Positions 34,891 through 46,964 of a stretch of DNA of 64,000 nt are shown piece after piece. The translations under genes were made by a program, and so were the position numbers. This stretch comes from Halicephalobus mephisto (Eukaryota; Nematoda; Chromadorea; Rhabditida; Panagrolaimidae): the NCBI GenBank assembly GCA_009193035.1, contig SWDT01000109.1:1-64000 (forward strand), given 5' to 3'. How positions within the stretch are numbered: position 1 is the stretch's first letter; each line of letters begins with the position of its first letter. Below the pieces are notes generated by a model. That model saw only the letters and a program-made list of their open reading frames with translations, had not been told where the DNA came from and did not search any database.

Positions 34891-35616
34891 ACAGATATAG
34901 AATTGTTACCTGATCAAATCTAACAATCTAGGTCTTCAGTCGGATATCGTGGATGCCAATCAAGTGTACTACTACTGTAACATTCATTAAAGAGAGATTT
35001 CAGATATCCCAATTATGCTTTTATGGAAGTATTCTTTTTTAGAAATAGTTTTTTGTTTTGTTTTTTCGTGATATATTTCTTCATGGGTTAAAATGATAAA
35101 AAACAATGTCAACGTAAACAAGAAAGAACTCAAAAACCGAATCTGAAGTAAACAGAGGGACCAGTCAAAAAATAAAAAATGTTCTTCCAAAAATCAACAA
35201 GGATAAATTTCATAAAAAATTGACCAAAATAATTTAAAAAATTAAATTAAAATACAAAACTTACAGTATTAATTTTTAACTTTACATAGAAAATTATTCA
35301 AAAAATTAAAAATAAATGTTTTTTAAAATTTTGAATTTTTTGAAATTTCTAAAAAAGCAAATATAAAAAGTTTTATTTTTATAATTTTTACAAATGTCTT
35401 TCATTTTGTGCAAAAATTCAAAAATTATATGTTTATAAAAATTAAAAATGAATTTTTACGGAATCGTTTTAACATGTTTTTAGAATTTTAAAATTCTTTA
35501 AAAAAGTAAATCGATTCTTATAATGAATTGCCTAGATTACTGTTTTTTCTACTTTTAGTCCTTTTATGCAAGAATTCAGAAATTTCAAAAATCATTATTA
35601 TAAAAATTAAAAAAGA

Positions 35617-35855
35617 ATTTTTTACGAAATCATCACTGTAGAAAACCAAAATTGTAGATTACTGTAGCTTCTAACAAGTTCTAGAAATTCACGTCGAGAT
35701 TATTTTGTAAACTTTTATTTCTTTAATTTTTATAATAATGTGATTGATTTTGAAATTATGTGAAATTTCGAAATCATCACTGTAGAAAACCAAAATTGTA
35801 GATTACTGTAGCTTCTAACAAGTTTTAGAAATTCGCGTCGAGATTATTTAATTTT
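35617..35855. repeat. ~145-bp-spaced direct duplication
   Basis: CGAAATCATCACTGTAGAAA, CCAAAATTGTAGATTACTGT and GCTTCTAACAAGTT occur at 35626-35715 and again at 35769-35850. Confidence 0.85.
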
Positions 35856-35927
35856 TATAATAATGTGATTGATGTAAGTCGAGTTTGTACCGATTTATAT
35901 TACAATATTTATAATAATTCTGGTAAT

Positions 35928-37951
35928 TTAGAAAGCAATTGTATACAGGGCAAGGAGACATATCAAAAATAAAGACGGAGTTGTCGGGAACCCTTGACTT
36001 GTGGGGGGTTCTTGTTTGGATTCAAGTTGGGAAAATTTAGTTTTGTCACTATTGGGTCTTTCTTTAGCTCTTCTGCTGTTAGTTTTCTCGGATTCTGAAG
36101 GTCTGTTTGTTTGGACTTCTGAATCCTGACTTCTGCCCCACGCAGGGGAATCCGGCATTTGCCGATTTTTAGGTATGTTTGATCGTGTTGTTTCTGATTG
36201 TTCTTTGACATGATTTCTGTTATGGATTGCCTTAGGGGAAGTTCCGGTAAATTGACAAGCAGGCATGAGGGTTTTTGTCGTGTCTTTGAGGACTCTGAAG
36301 ATGACTTGCCATGCTTCAAGTCCACAATTGTGTCTGATAGGATGTCTAACACATCCAGAAAAAAAATTTAATGCTCTAAAATAAAAATAAAAAAAATAAT
36401 TCAAAATTTTAAAACTTACTCGCACATGCGGTCCAATTTCGTCGGCATCGTAATTCCTGTTTCTCCGTTGGCTTTTTCGATATCCCGAAGAGTCTCATCA
36501 TGGCAGTGTTTCACAGACGGCCGTTGGTCAAGCTCCATTAGGCATTCAGCACTGTTCATAAAAGCTGAAAAAATTATTATTAAAAAAATAAAATTTGAAA
36601 CATACTTTCATATCCAGCGTTACACAGAAATCCATAAGAAGCATCAATGAGGTTGATAGTAATATGTTTGGGGCATTTTTCCCTGTAGGACTCCACACAA
36701 CCCTCGAAGTTCCTAATTAGTCTGAAAAAATATTAAAAATATTAAAAATTTTCAAAAATTAAAAATATTAATTCTAAAAAAATATTTAAACTATTTCAAT
36801 GAGAATTTTTAAAGTTTTCCAGTTAGGATTCAGAATTGCAAAAATTAAAATTTAATTAATTTTATAACTTCTAAATCATTTTTACTTCAAAAATTACAAA
36901 TATTAATTCTAAAAAAATCATTAAAATATTTCAATGGAAATTTTTAAAGTTTTCCAGTTGAGACCCAAGATTATAAAACTTTTAACTTAATTAATTAAAT
37001 TAATTTTATAAATTCCAAATCATTTTTATTTCAAAAATTACAAATATTAATTCTAAAAAAATCTTTAAAATATCTTAACATGAATTTTTAAAGTTTTCTA
37101 GTTGAGGCTCAAAATTGCAAAAGTTAATTTTTATTTTTCATTTAAAAAAATTATTCTAAAATATTTTAAAAATAGTGTCAGAACGAATTTTTAGAATTTT
37201 CCACTCAGGACCAAAATTTGTGAAATTCGATTTTTGTGCAATTTTGCAGAATTTTAAAAAACATCCATTATGTTTTGCAAAATTTAAAAAATTTTTGTTT
37301 TGTAATCTTATCCAAATCTCATAAAGAAAGAAAATCGCCGGAGGGAAATTGTATATTGTGAAACTAGGACTTACCTGCAGAGTTCTTTGAAAACCTGTCC
37401 TCCTAGTTTTGGAAGTTGAAGAGCTTGACCAAATTCACTGTTCGAATTCGATCCTGAACTCGCATTGTCCTGAAAAGAAATTTTAAAAAGTAAAACATTT
37501 TAAAAATTAGGAAATTGTAAAATTTTGAAAATTAAGAATTTCAAAAAGTAAAAAATTTCAAAATTATAAAATTAAAATTTTTAAAAATAAGAAATTTTAA
37601 AAATATAAAATTTTCAAAAATTTAAGATTTTTTAAAAATAAGAAATTTAAAAAATTTATGATTTTTTAAAAATAAGAAATTTTTAAAATATAAAATTTTC
37701 AAAAATTTATGATTTTTTAAAATTTATTTTTACAAACGGACCCTTTGATTTAGGACTTTGGCGTACTGTGCCACTGGCTGAACGCATTGTTGGATTTGGT
37801 CGTTGATGTACTGAGGACAGTGACCCGGCACAGCTGCTTGTGCAGATTTCATCAACGTCAAAAACGCTAAATTTCCTTATTTCAGAATACTGTAATTTCG
37901 AAACTTACCTATAACTGTGAAAAAAGTTCCAAAATATTTATTCCAATGCAT
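35928..37951 (-). CDS. Secreted cysteine-rich nematode protein with GPI-anchor-type tail
   Basis: Six exons (37951-37909, 37866-37742, 37469-37375, 36721-36606, 36564-36420, 36375-35928) sum to exactly 324 codons. The signal peptide spans about residues 1-27 (FGTFFTVIAFLTLMKSAQA). The body carries spaced cysteines (CPQYINDQIQQC, FEGCVESYREKC, FLCNAG, SAEC, KHC, RMC, SGC, NCG, PAC), recalling the DUF19/T20D4.11-like secreted proteins of nematodes, though I cannot confirm the domain. A Ser/Thr/Lys-rich, presumably disordered region (about residues 225-300) leads to a hydrophobic end, LFLICLLALYTIAF, directly before the stop. That is the layout of a GPI-attachment signal. The product would sit on the outer cell surface. 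Function unknown. Confidence 0.75.
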
Positions 37952-40318
37952 TTTGAAACAATATTTGAAAAAATACAAAATTTAAACTGAATTATTTTCA
38001 GCAATCAGTTATGAAATAAGCAGAGGCATTCTGAAGCTGTCAATAAAACTGAAAATAATTTAATTAAACTTTACGGACAGTACTTGATCGCGGGATTTCT
38101 CACGGTTGGAAGATAATCGAAAAGGTCATGGAAACGATGGTTTTTCTTCGACGATGTTTGCTTCTCCGATTTCATAAATTTAGTTTTATTTTTTATTTTT
38201 AGATCAATGCCTACAAAAAAGTATAATTTTCGATTTCTTAAAAATTACGAAATGTAACGAAAGTATAACAATCGTCACATTTTTCATAAATATTTAACAT
38301 TTTTGACGAAAATTAAAAAATTATAATGACGATTTGCATTTGTTACTGTACCAAAAGTTACGTTTTTTGTGTGTAGCGATTTTGGATAGTGTCTATTTTG
38401 GACTCAAATTGGGGCTTTTTAGTCACTATCCAGAATTTATTAAAGCTGTCAAAATCACTATCCAAAACAGCTCCAATACACAAAAATAACTTTTAATTTA
38501 GTAACAAATGCGAAATATGACACAATCATCATATTTTTCATGAATATTTAACATTTGTGACGAAAATTGAAAATAATAGTCACGATTAATATTTGTTACT
38601 GTACCAAAAATTGCGTTTTTTGTGTAGGTTTATTAAACGATTAAAATCAAATTTAATTTTTATGTAACAATTTTTCAGAACCAAATTGTCTAAAAATTGC
38701 AACCAAAGTACACATTTTTATTTATTTTTTATTCTTATTTTAATTTTAATTTTTATTTTTATTTAATTTTAATTTTAATTTAATTTAATTTTTATTTTTA
38801 TTTTTATTTTGATGGAAATTGAGTCAGCTAAAGTTGCAAGCAGAGTGCAAATTTCACTTCGATTTTGGGATTTTTATAAATTTGAATTTAAAAATTCCAA
38901 TTAATTTCTCAGAATGTTGCGAACAAAATGCAGATTTGATATCGACCTTTTTATAGACCCCAATATAGTTTTCTTAATAGATAAATTAAATTAACACAAT
39001 AATTTAAAAAACTAATCTAAAAGTTAATTCGAAATCAGCAAGGGTATAAAGACTAAATATAATAAAAAAGCAATAATCTTAGAGTTCATTTTTTTAACTT
39101 TTTAAATTATTTTAAAAATTTTTTGAAATATTTTAAAATATTTTGAAATATTTATTAAAAAATAAGAAAAATTACTTTTAAAAATTATTGCAAAATTAAT
39201 ATAGATCTAAAAACTAAGAACTTCAAGAAGAACAATTATTTTAGAGTTCATTTTTTTAATTTTTTTAATTATTTTTAAAATTTTTTGAAATATTTTGAAA
39301 TATTTTAAAATATTTATTAAACAATAAGAAAATTTATTTTTTAAATATTTTAAATTAACATAGATCTAGGGACTAAGGACTTCAAGAAAAACAATTATTT
39401 TAGAGTTCATTTTTTAACTTTTTAGATTATTTTTAAAATTTTTCGAGATATTTTAAAATATTTATTAAAAAATAAGAAAATTTATTTTTTAAATATTTTA
39501 AATTAATGTAGATCTAGGGACTAAGGACCTCAGGGGGAGAAACTGTCGCAGAGACCGTAGAAACAACAAGTCGTCATCAAGACCCGATAAACCAAATGGG
39601 CTAAGCGGGTTGAAATAAATTGGGGACCAAGTGGGGTCTTCATTGAAACAGCGCTTTGGATGTCCGAGCTCTGCTTCAATGACGACCATGTGCGGCTCTC
39701 TAAGTATGATATGTAATATATTTAATCGACGAATAATGTCCCATTTAATTAGATTTAATAAAATATATTATTTTTAAAATAAAAGTAATCTAGTAAAAAA
39801 TGACTTAATTATAGGCTTCATAACCGACAAAAAATAAAATTTCGGCCAGTTGACAAGTGTTTTAGAAGTACTTGAACCCGTGTTGAGACACTAGTGTCCC
39901 GGACATCTGTGTCCCACACATTTAAAATTTTATTTTTTAACCAAAGTTAAAAAAATTTATTTTTTATTTTTTAATCAAACTTAAAAAAATTTTATTTTTT
40001 ATTTTTTAATCAAAGTTATAAAAATTTTATTTTTTATTTTTTAACCAAAGTTAGAAAAATTTATTTTTTATTTTTTAACTAAAATTAAAAAATTTTTTTC
40101 CTAACCAAAGTTAGAAAAATTTTAAATAATTTTGTATATTTTATTTAAAAATTAAAAATAAAATTTTAAATATCTTTAGAATTGGAGATTAGTCTTCAGA
40201 ATCCTGGATTCTGAAGTTTAATTATTGATTTTTACATCAGATTCAGAATTTACGGATCTAATTACTTCGTTGTAAATATTTTTGTTAAAAATCTAAGTTC
40301 AAAATTAGAACATAAATA
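37952..40318. other. Intergenic, upstream of the cysteine-rich protein
   Basis: 38.05-38.18 kb is GC-richer and may be promoter. A palindromic repeat occupies 38.22-38.63 kb (own entry). 39.06-39.50 kb contains three copies of a ~150-bp AT unit (TTAGAGTTCATTTTTT, TAAAATATTTATTAAAAAAT). 39.52-39.70 kb is an unidentified GC-richer island, open on the minus strand for 63 codons without recognisable content. Confidence 0.4.
38220..38632. repeat. Composite inverted/direct repeat element
   Basis: GTTACTGTACCAAAAGTTAC with TTTTTTGTGT (about 38341-38378) is inverted at about 38476-38508 and repeated directly at 38600-38625. ATTTTTCATAAATATTTAAC recurs at 38277 and 38532. ACTATCCA phrases face each other in the centre. 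The layout suggests a nested hairpin or MITE-like element. Confidence 0.6.
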
Positions 40319-40560
40319 CTTAGGACAGAAATATTCGGGACAGAAAAATTTGGGATAAAATATTCGGGATAAAAATATTCGGGACAGAAATATTTGGGAC
40401 AGAAAAGTTTGGGATAAAAATCTTCGGGATAAAAATATTTAGGACAGAAATATTCGGGACAGAAATATTTGAGACAGAAAAGTCTGGAATAAAAGTATTC
40501 AGGATAGAAATATCCAGGGACAGAAATATTCGGAGACAGAAATATCCGGGGCACTAATGT
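40319..40560. repeat. 15-bp minisatellite
   Basis: About sixteen imperfect units of GGGACAGAAATATTC (variants GGGATAAAAATATTC, GGGACAGAAAAGTTT). The length is a multiple of three, so one minus frame stays open and reads as repeats of YFCPE/FYPEY. This is a by-product, not a gene. Confidence 0.9.
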
Positions 40561-43329
40561 CACACGACCCTTGAACCGCCGGGGTTTCTTGGAGTCAATC
40601 TCCAAAAAAGCGTGAAAATCAATGAACAATAAACAACCCCGGAAATCGAACTCCGCCACATTTGCATAGAATTTAAATTCTACTAATGTTTGTTTTTTTA
40701 AATACTAAACTTAAAAAAATTAAAATTTTAGTAGTCCATAATAGTGTTATTATAAAAACAGAAAAAACTAAAATTTTTATAAAAATTTTTGGAATTTTTA
40801 AAAAACTACAGTAACTTATTCAAAGATTTTTCAATTTATGAAATTTCGAAATTAATAAAATTATTGCAAAAATAAAAATAAATTTTTTAAAATTCTCTCA
40901 ACACGAATTTTCGGAATTTTCAAAAAACTACAGTAACCTTGGTGATGATTTCGTAATTTTATGAAATTTCGAAATTAATAAAATTATGGCAAAAATAAAA
41001 ATAAATTTTTTAAAATTCTCTCAACACGAATTTTTGGAATTTTCAAAAAACTACAGTAACCTTGGTGATGATTTCGTAATTTTATGAAATTTCGAAATTA
41101 ATAAAATTATTACAAAAACAAAAATGAACGTTATTTTGGAATTTTCCTGACACGAAGTTTTGAAACTTGTCAGAAACATTCGAAATTCAAGAGTTCTAGA
41201 TGTTCTTTTAAAAACCATATTATTATAAAAATTATAATTGAATATTTCAAAAATTGCCACGACAGAGATTTTATAACTTTTTGGAAAATACGGTAACCTG
41301 TAATTTTGGTCTTGTACAGTAGCTGTTTCGTAATTGGTCATTTAATTTTAAAAATTAAAATTAACAATTTTTAAAAATTAAAATTAACAATTTTTAAAAA
41401 TTAAAATTAACGATTTTTGAAAATTAAAATTAACGATTTTTAAAAATTATCTCGACACGAATTTTCGGAAATATTTAAAATTGAAAATTTCAGATTTTCT
41501 TTTTTAAAATATAAAATTATAAAAATTAAAAATCAGTTTTTAAAGTTTCTATAAAAATTTAAAACATCTCGACACGAATTTTTCAAACTTTTTAGAATCT
41601 ACAGTAATCTTAATGATGATTTCGTAATCATGCATGATGTTTGAAAATATTCATAAAAATTAAAAATATGATTTTTCACGAAATGGCTTCAACACGAATT
41701 TCTGGAGGTTGGCGGGACCTACAGTAACCCACTGATAGTTTTGTAGTCAATATTTTGGGACCATATTTTGCTTAAATAGATATAGAAAATTCAAAATCAG
41801 AATACACAGAGTGTAAAATTTATCATTTATTTTCAAAAATTAATAATTATATTTAAAAATGCTAAAAAAGTTAAAAATATCAAAAATGCAAACCTATTTT
41901 AAATATTAAAAATAATAAAAAATGTCAAAAATATTAAATATGTCAAAAATAATTTTAAAATTATGAAAATAGAAAAATATTAAATACATTAAAAGTAATT
42001 TAAAATTTTAAAAATTACAAAAATATTAAATATATCTAAATAATTTAAAAATAATAAAATAGTGAAAAATATTAAATATATTAAAAATAATTTAAAATTT
42101 TTAAAATTATAAAAATAGAAAAATATATTAAATATATCGAAATAATTTTGAAATTTTAAAAACTACAAAAATAGTAAATATATCGAAATAATTTTAAAAT
42201 AATAAAATAGTGAAAAATATTAAATATATTAAAAATAATTTGAAGTTTTTAAAATTATAAAAATAGTAAAACATGCTAAAAATAAAGCTGACACAAAAAT
42301 AGTCCTTCGATGACAGGTTATTTTGGATTTTAAACGTTACAGATTACTCTAACTCGCAGCTGTTTTCAGGACAAATAAACCTCGTTTGATTTTTCACGAT
42401 ATGCTGTGTAAACAGACTAAAAGGGTCACTCTTTACTCGAAGCCAGGTGACCGATGGCTAGTTACAGGGAAAAGCCAACATTATCCGTCTTTGGATTCTG
42501 TTTCCAGGTAGATTTGGATTTCGGACAGTTTTACTCTTTTTAAATCAAAAATTCTGCCAGATTTAATTTCATTTTGACGAAAAAATTCAAATAATAAATT
42601 TATCGAAAAAATTAGAAATGGATATTTTCGACGAAATTTTCTCGACACGAATTTCTGAATTTTGGGAATTGTTAAAATTTTTATTTTCAGACAATTTCAA
42701 ATTTTCGTCGGATTCTGGAGGCTTCTATGAAGTTCTAGAAGATTCCAGAAGGTCCATGAGATTCTCAAGGCCTTCAGAAACTTCTATGGAATTTTCGGAA
42801 ACTATTATTGAATTTCGAAAAGTCCCAGAAGCTTCTGAAATTTCCAAAGACCAGTGAAATTTCAAAAATTAACAAAATTCCAAAGTTCCAGAAAATTAAA
42901 AAATTCAAAAATACAGAAATGATTTTTACAAAATTTCGAAATTTTAAGTTTTTATAAAATTTTTACAGAATTCTAAAAGTTTTAAATTTTCAAATAATTT
43001 TAAAAATTTCAAAGATTTAAAAATTTTCTAAAAAATTCAAAAAATTCTTATAAATCTCTAAAAAGTTTTAAATTTTTAAATTTTCAAATAATTTTTAAAA
43101 TTTATAAAACTTTGAAATTTTCTAAAAAATTCTTATAAATCTCTAAAAAATTTTAAAGTTTTAAATTTGTACATAATTTTTAAAATTTATAAAACTTTGA
43201 AATTTTCTAAAAAAATTTCATAAATTTCTAAAAAGTCCCAAATTTTCAACTCAATTTTTAAAGTTTAAAGTAACTTTAAAAATTTCGAAATTTTTTCTTT
43301 TTTTTTAAACTGAAAATTTCCATGGAATT
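40561..43329. other. Intergenic; ~120-bp tandem repeats
   Basis: 40795-41165 contains three copies of a ~124-bp unit (TGAAATTTCGAAATTAATAA, AACACGAATTTTCGGAATTT, ACTACAGTAACC). Decayed versions continue to 41.76 kb. 41.85-42.28 kb is AAATATTAAATATATTAAAA-type satellite. 42.30-42.50 kb is unique and GC-richer but unidentified. 42.6-43.3 kb is degenerate TTCCAGAAG/TTTCTAAAAAATT sequence. Confidence 0.5.
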
Positions 43330-43683
43330 CCAGTGTAACTAATTTTGAAAAGCAAAAAACTCCCATTTTTGGTGGGACTGCTTTTAACGACTTTTCGGAT
43401 TATGAGACAAAGGATATCCAAAACTTGAAAGACGACTTTTTACTCAAAATACATATTTGGGAGTCAATCTTTGTCGGAAACTTGAAGCCATTGAAAAAAC
43501 GGAATTGACAGAAAAGTACCGGAAAGGCTTGGAAAGTCCGAAACGCTATTCATTACTTTGTATTCTTGTTTTGACACCCTTATTCAAGAGCCAAAAACGG
43601 CAATCACTTATTTTCCTCTCAAGAAATCGAACCTTAATTATTATAGAGATGCAGCGGTTGACATTGCAGGATTAAGTGCCTAA
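43330..43683 (+). pseudogene. C-terminal fragment of an unknown protein, frameshifted
   Basis: Three plus frames carry one continuous-looking protein: AFNDFSDYETKDIQNLKDDF, then KIHIWESIFVGNLKPLKK; after a shift near 43500, TELTEKYRKGLESPKRYSLL; after another near 43565, FDTLIQEPKTAITYFPLKKS and YYRDAAVDIAGLSA with the stop at 43681. The patch stands out by composition from the AT repeats on both sides. Family not recognised. It overlaps the minus-strand candidate exon at 43634-43837, and probably only one of the two is real. Confidence 0.4.
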
Positions 43684-43837
43684 TTTGAGAGGCCAGCCAA
43701 TATCCAAGATCCATTTTTCTCCGTGGCATGACCTTCATGTTGCACTCTAGCATCAGTCCCGTCTTTCGAAATCTGACACTTTCAAAGTTTACTTTAATTA
43801 ATCGACTACCGAGTAAAAAAGTCGATTCAAAGTGATC
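43634..43837 (-). pseudogene. Possible orphan exon
   Basis: Behind TTTTTTGTTCAG a 68-codon frame reads DHFESTFLLGSRLIKVNF and CNMKVMPRRKMDLGYWLASQ to a stop at 43634. It vaguely resembles the leucine-poor repeats of nematode F-box-associated regions, but I cannot place it. No upstream exon was found, though a GC-richer island at 44.47-44.72 kb on the same strand has short open frames (MDDPLQNLTVGLPF). Confidence 0.2.
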
Positions 43838-43859
43838 CTGAACAAAAAACAAAATTTAC

Positions 43860-44130
43860 AAATATTTTTCAAAAATTAAACATCGTTTAAAAAAATAAAA
43901 ATATTTAAAAAATAAAATAGAAAATTTTCAAAAATTAAACATCGTTTAAAAAAATAAAAATATTTAAAAAATAAAATAGAAAATTTTCAAAAATTAAACA
44001 TTGTTTAAAAAAATAAAAATATTTAAAAAATAAAATAGAAAATAGAAAACTTAAAAAAATTAAACAGCATTTAAAAAAATAAAAATATTTAAAAAATAAA
44101 ATAGAAAATTTAAAAAATTAAACATCATTT
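43860..44130. repeat. ~59-bp tandem repeat
   Basis: Four to five copies of AAAAATTAAACATCGTTTAA plus AAAAATATTTAAAAAATAAA plus ATAGAAAATTTTC. Confidence 0.9.
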
Positions 44131-46964
44131 AAGAAATAAAAATATTTTAAAAATTAAATAGAAAACCTTTTTTAATTAATTATTTAAAAAATTAAACAAG
44201 AATATTTTTAAAAAATAAATGAAAAATCTTCAAAATTAAACATTATTTAAAAATTTAAATATTATTTTTTTTATTTTAAATTTATTAAAAAAAGTAAATG
44301 TTTTTTTAAAATTAAATATTTTTTTATTTTAAATTTATAAAAAAAAGTAAATTTTTTTAATTTTAAATTTATAAAAAAAATAATTTTTTTTCGAAAAAAT
44401 AGAACATCAGAACTTTTTAAAAATGATCCAACACGCAAGTTTTAAAATTTAATGTCGGTCGAGATTTCGAAAAAGAATTAAAAATAAGATACATGCACCT
44501 TGAAGTGTAATTGCGCATATAAAATTGTTTCAAAACGGAAGTCCGACGGTGAGATTCTGCAGTGGATCGTCCATAATAAGTGTAGGCTTTTCCTTACAAC
44601 TCCGCCGAAGGCTCTAGAATCCATTGTCCGGAGGTAATTTCAGGCCACGACCCGGAAAAGTATCTTTTCAAACAAAACTCGATTGTCGCTGAAGCTAGTC
44701 CACGAAACTCGATAAACTGAGATTATTCAACTCAAACAAATCCAAAACCAGTATTATCAAATATCAGAAGGATACGCAAACTTGAGTCATTCAGCTGTCT
44801 CAAAGCTGACTAAAATTCGTTAGAAAATTGTAAAACATTTCTAGAATCTTTAAATTTTTCGAAAATTTTCATAATTTTGTAAACTTTTTAAAATTCTACA
44901 GATATTTTAATTTTGCAAAAAATTTATTAAATATTTCATATTTAAATAGAAAATTTTTGAACTTTTTAGAATCTCATGTAAATTTTTAAAATTCTCTAAA
45001 TTTTTCGAAAATTTTCATAATTTTGTAAATTTGAAACTTTTTAAAATTCTACAGATATTTTAATTTTGGAAAAAATCCCAAAATTCTGTAAAAAAATTTA
45101 TTAAATATTTCATAATTAAATAGAAAATTTTGGAACTTTTAAAAATTCCAAAAAAATCCACGAGATTCTAAAAATTTCATAAAATTGTAAAATTTCAAAC
45201 AATTTCGAAATTCTCTAAATTTAATAGAAATTTTTAAAATTTATCAGAAATTTTTGAAAATTTCCAAAATCTAGTAAAAACTGAAATTCCAAAAAAAAGT
45301 TTAAAAATCTTTGAGAATTTCATTAAAGTTTCTGAATTTTCTTAGAATTTTTCAGAATTAAATTACAAATTCTGAAATTTTCTAGAATCCAATAAAAACT
45401 GTCAGAATATTTCAAAATTCAATTAAAAATTCTAAAATTTTTAAAGAATTTTCACAATTTTCGAAATTTTATAAAATTTTTAAAGATTTTTGAGTTTTAA
45501 AAATTTTATAAAATTTTTAATTTTTAGAGATTTTTAAAGAATTTTTATAATTTCTGAAATTTTATAAAATTTTTAAAGATTTTTGATATTATGAAATTTT
45601 TAAAGAATTTTCATAATTTCTGAAATTTTATAAAATTTTTAAAGAATTTTTAATTTTATGAAATTTTTAAAGATTTTTGATTTTTAGAGATTTTGAAAAT
45701 AATTAAGAATCAAATTGGAGGTTCCATAGTTGTCTGAAATCAAAAAACCAAAGTTCCGCAAAAATTCTAAAAACTCAGTTCGAGACCGTTTTCGGGTTTT
45801 TATAAGTTTGATCGACGTTCGTCAACCACAAAAATCCGGAAAGACGTGAAAATTAAAATTATACGGAAAACGAAAGCAGTCAGATTGACAACTGGCCGTT
45901 TTTGATCCACGATTTGACAGAATAACGCCAAGTATATCCAAAAGGATTAATCCAGGGACTTTTGATGATCGAACAAGTGTTTACTTTTTTGGATTTCCCT
46001 GTTTCGGACTTATTCAGAAATTCGTGTGAAAGAGTATCTCACTTTCGTTCCACATCTCGATTTTCGAAAATCCGTGGGAAAAAAATTTAATTCAAAAATA
46101 GACAATATTTAAATCCGAAAATTTTACACTTGATTTTGTTCAATATCGGCATTTTCAAAAAAATCATCCATCTATGAAATATGTCCAGATTACTGTAATC
46201 CGAGAAAACAATGACAATCCTAATAGTCGCAAAATTGGTCGTCCCATCACACCTTGACTTCCATCGAGGTCATCGGTTTATGGATCCATGAATATTTAAT
46301 TCAATTTTCTTAATGTAATTATATTCAAAAATAAGGAAAATTCCAAAATCCAAACATAAACAAAAAAAATATAAAAAAAAACAAAAAATTTAAAAAAAAA
46401 ACAAAAAAATAAAAAATTTCTAAAATAAAAAAAGTTTTAAATTAAAAAAATAAAATTCTTTTTAAAATATAGAAAATTAAAAATAAAAATTAATTTTAAA
46501 AAAATAAAATTCTTTTTAAAATACAAAAAATAAAAATAAAATCCTTTGAAAATTTAAAATATTTTCAAAAATTAAAAACTTTAAAACAATAAAAATAAAA
46601 ATTTAAGGAAAAAAAACTAAAAATCTATAATCTTTAGAAAAAATAAAAAAATCTTCAAGAAAAATGTGTCGATCCAATTTACAACTCTGCGGGAATCCCA
46701 TCGGCACACATGTGCCGAAACAAACCAGTCATGTCGGAAACAAATTATTACAACGCTTCCAATCTGGCATTCTTGACTTTTCAATAGACCTGTAAACCTC
46801 TTTAGAAAACCACAATTTTCCATTTTATTCATTCTCACAGATTCATTCCCCTCAACAGCCCCTATCCTCACTATTCATCATTAAATTACTATTGTTAGGC
46901 ACAGAAATTGTTAAAAAACTGCCCGAGATCGGGTAATACCCGCTCATGCCATGACTCAGAGTTT
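44131..46964. other. Intergenic downstream of ataxin-2
   Basis: 44.13-44.40 kb and 46.35-46.62 kb are AT-only. 44.8-45.7 kb is degenerate TTCTAAAATTTTCGAAATTT sequence. 44.47-44.72, 45.75-46.30 and 46.67-46.95 kb are GC-richer; the last probably includes the ataxin-2 3' UTR. No gene is supportable. Confidence 0.4.

Noticed and set aside
39498..39689. 63-codon minus-strand frame in a GC-richer island
   Set aside because: No family resemblance and no neighbouring exon; could be any unique spacer sequence.
40285..40659. A 124-codon minus-strand open frame with repeated Y-F-C-P-E motifs
   Set aside because: It is the translation of a 15-bp minisatellite whose unit length is a multiple of three; no splice or promoter signal and a nonsense composition.
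46617..46871. 84-codon minus-strand frame downstream of ataxin-2
   Set aside because: Lies where the ataxin-2 3' UTR is expected, has a low-complexity end and no recognisable domain.
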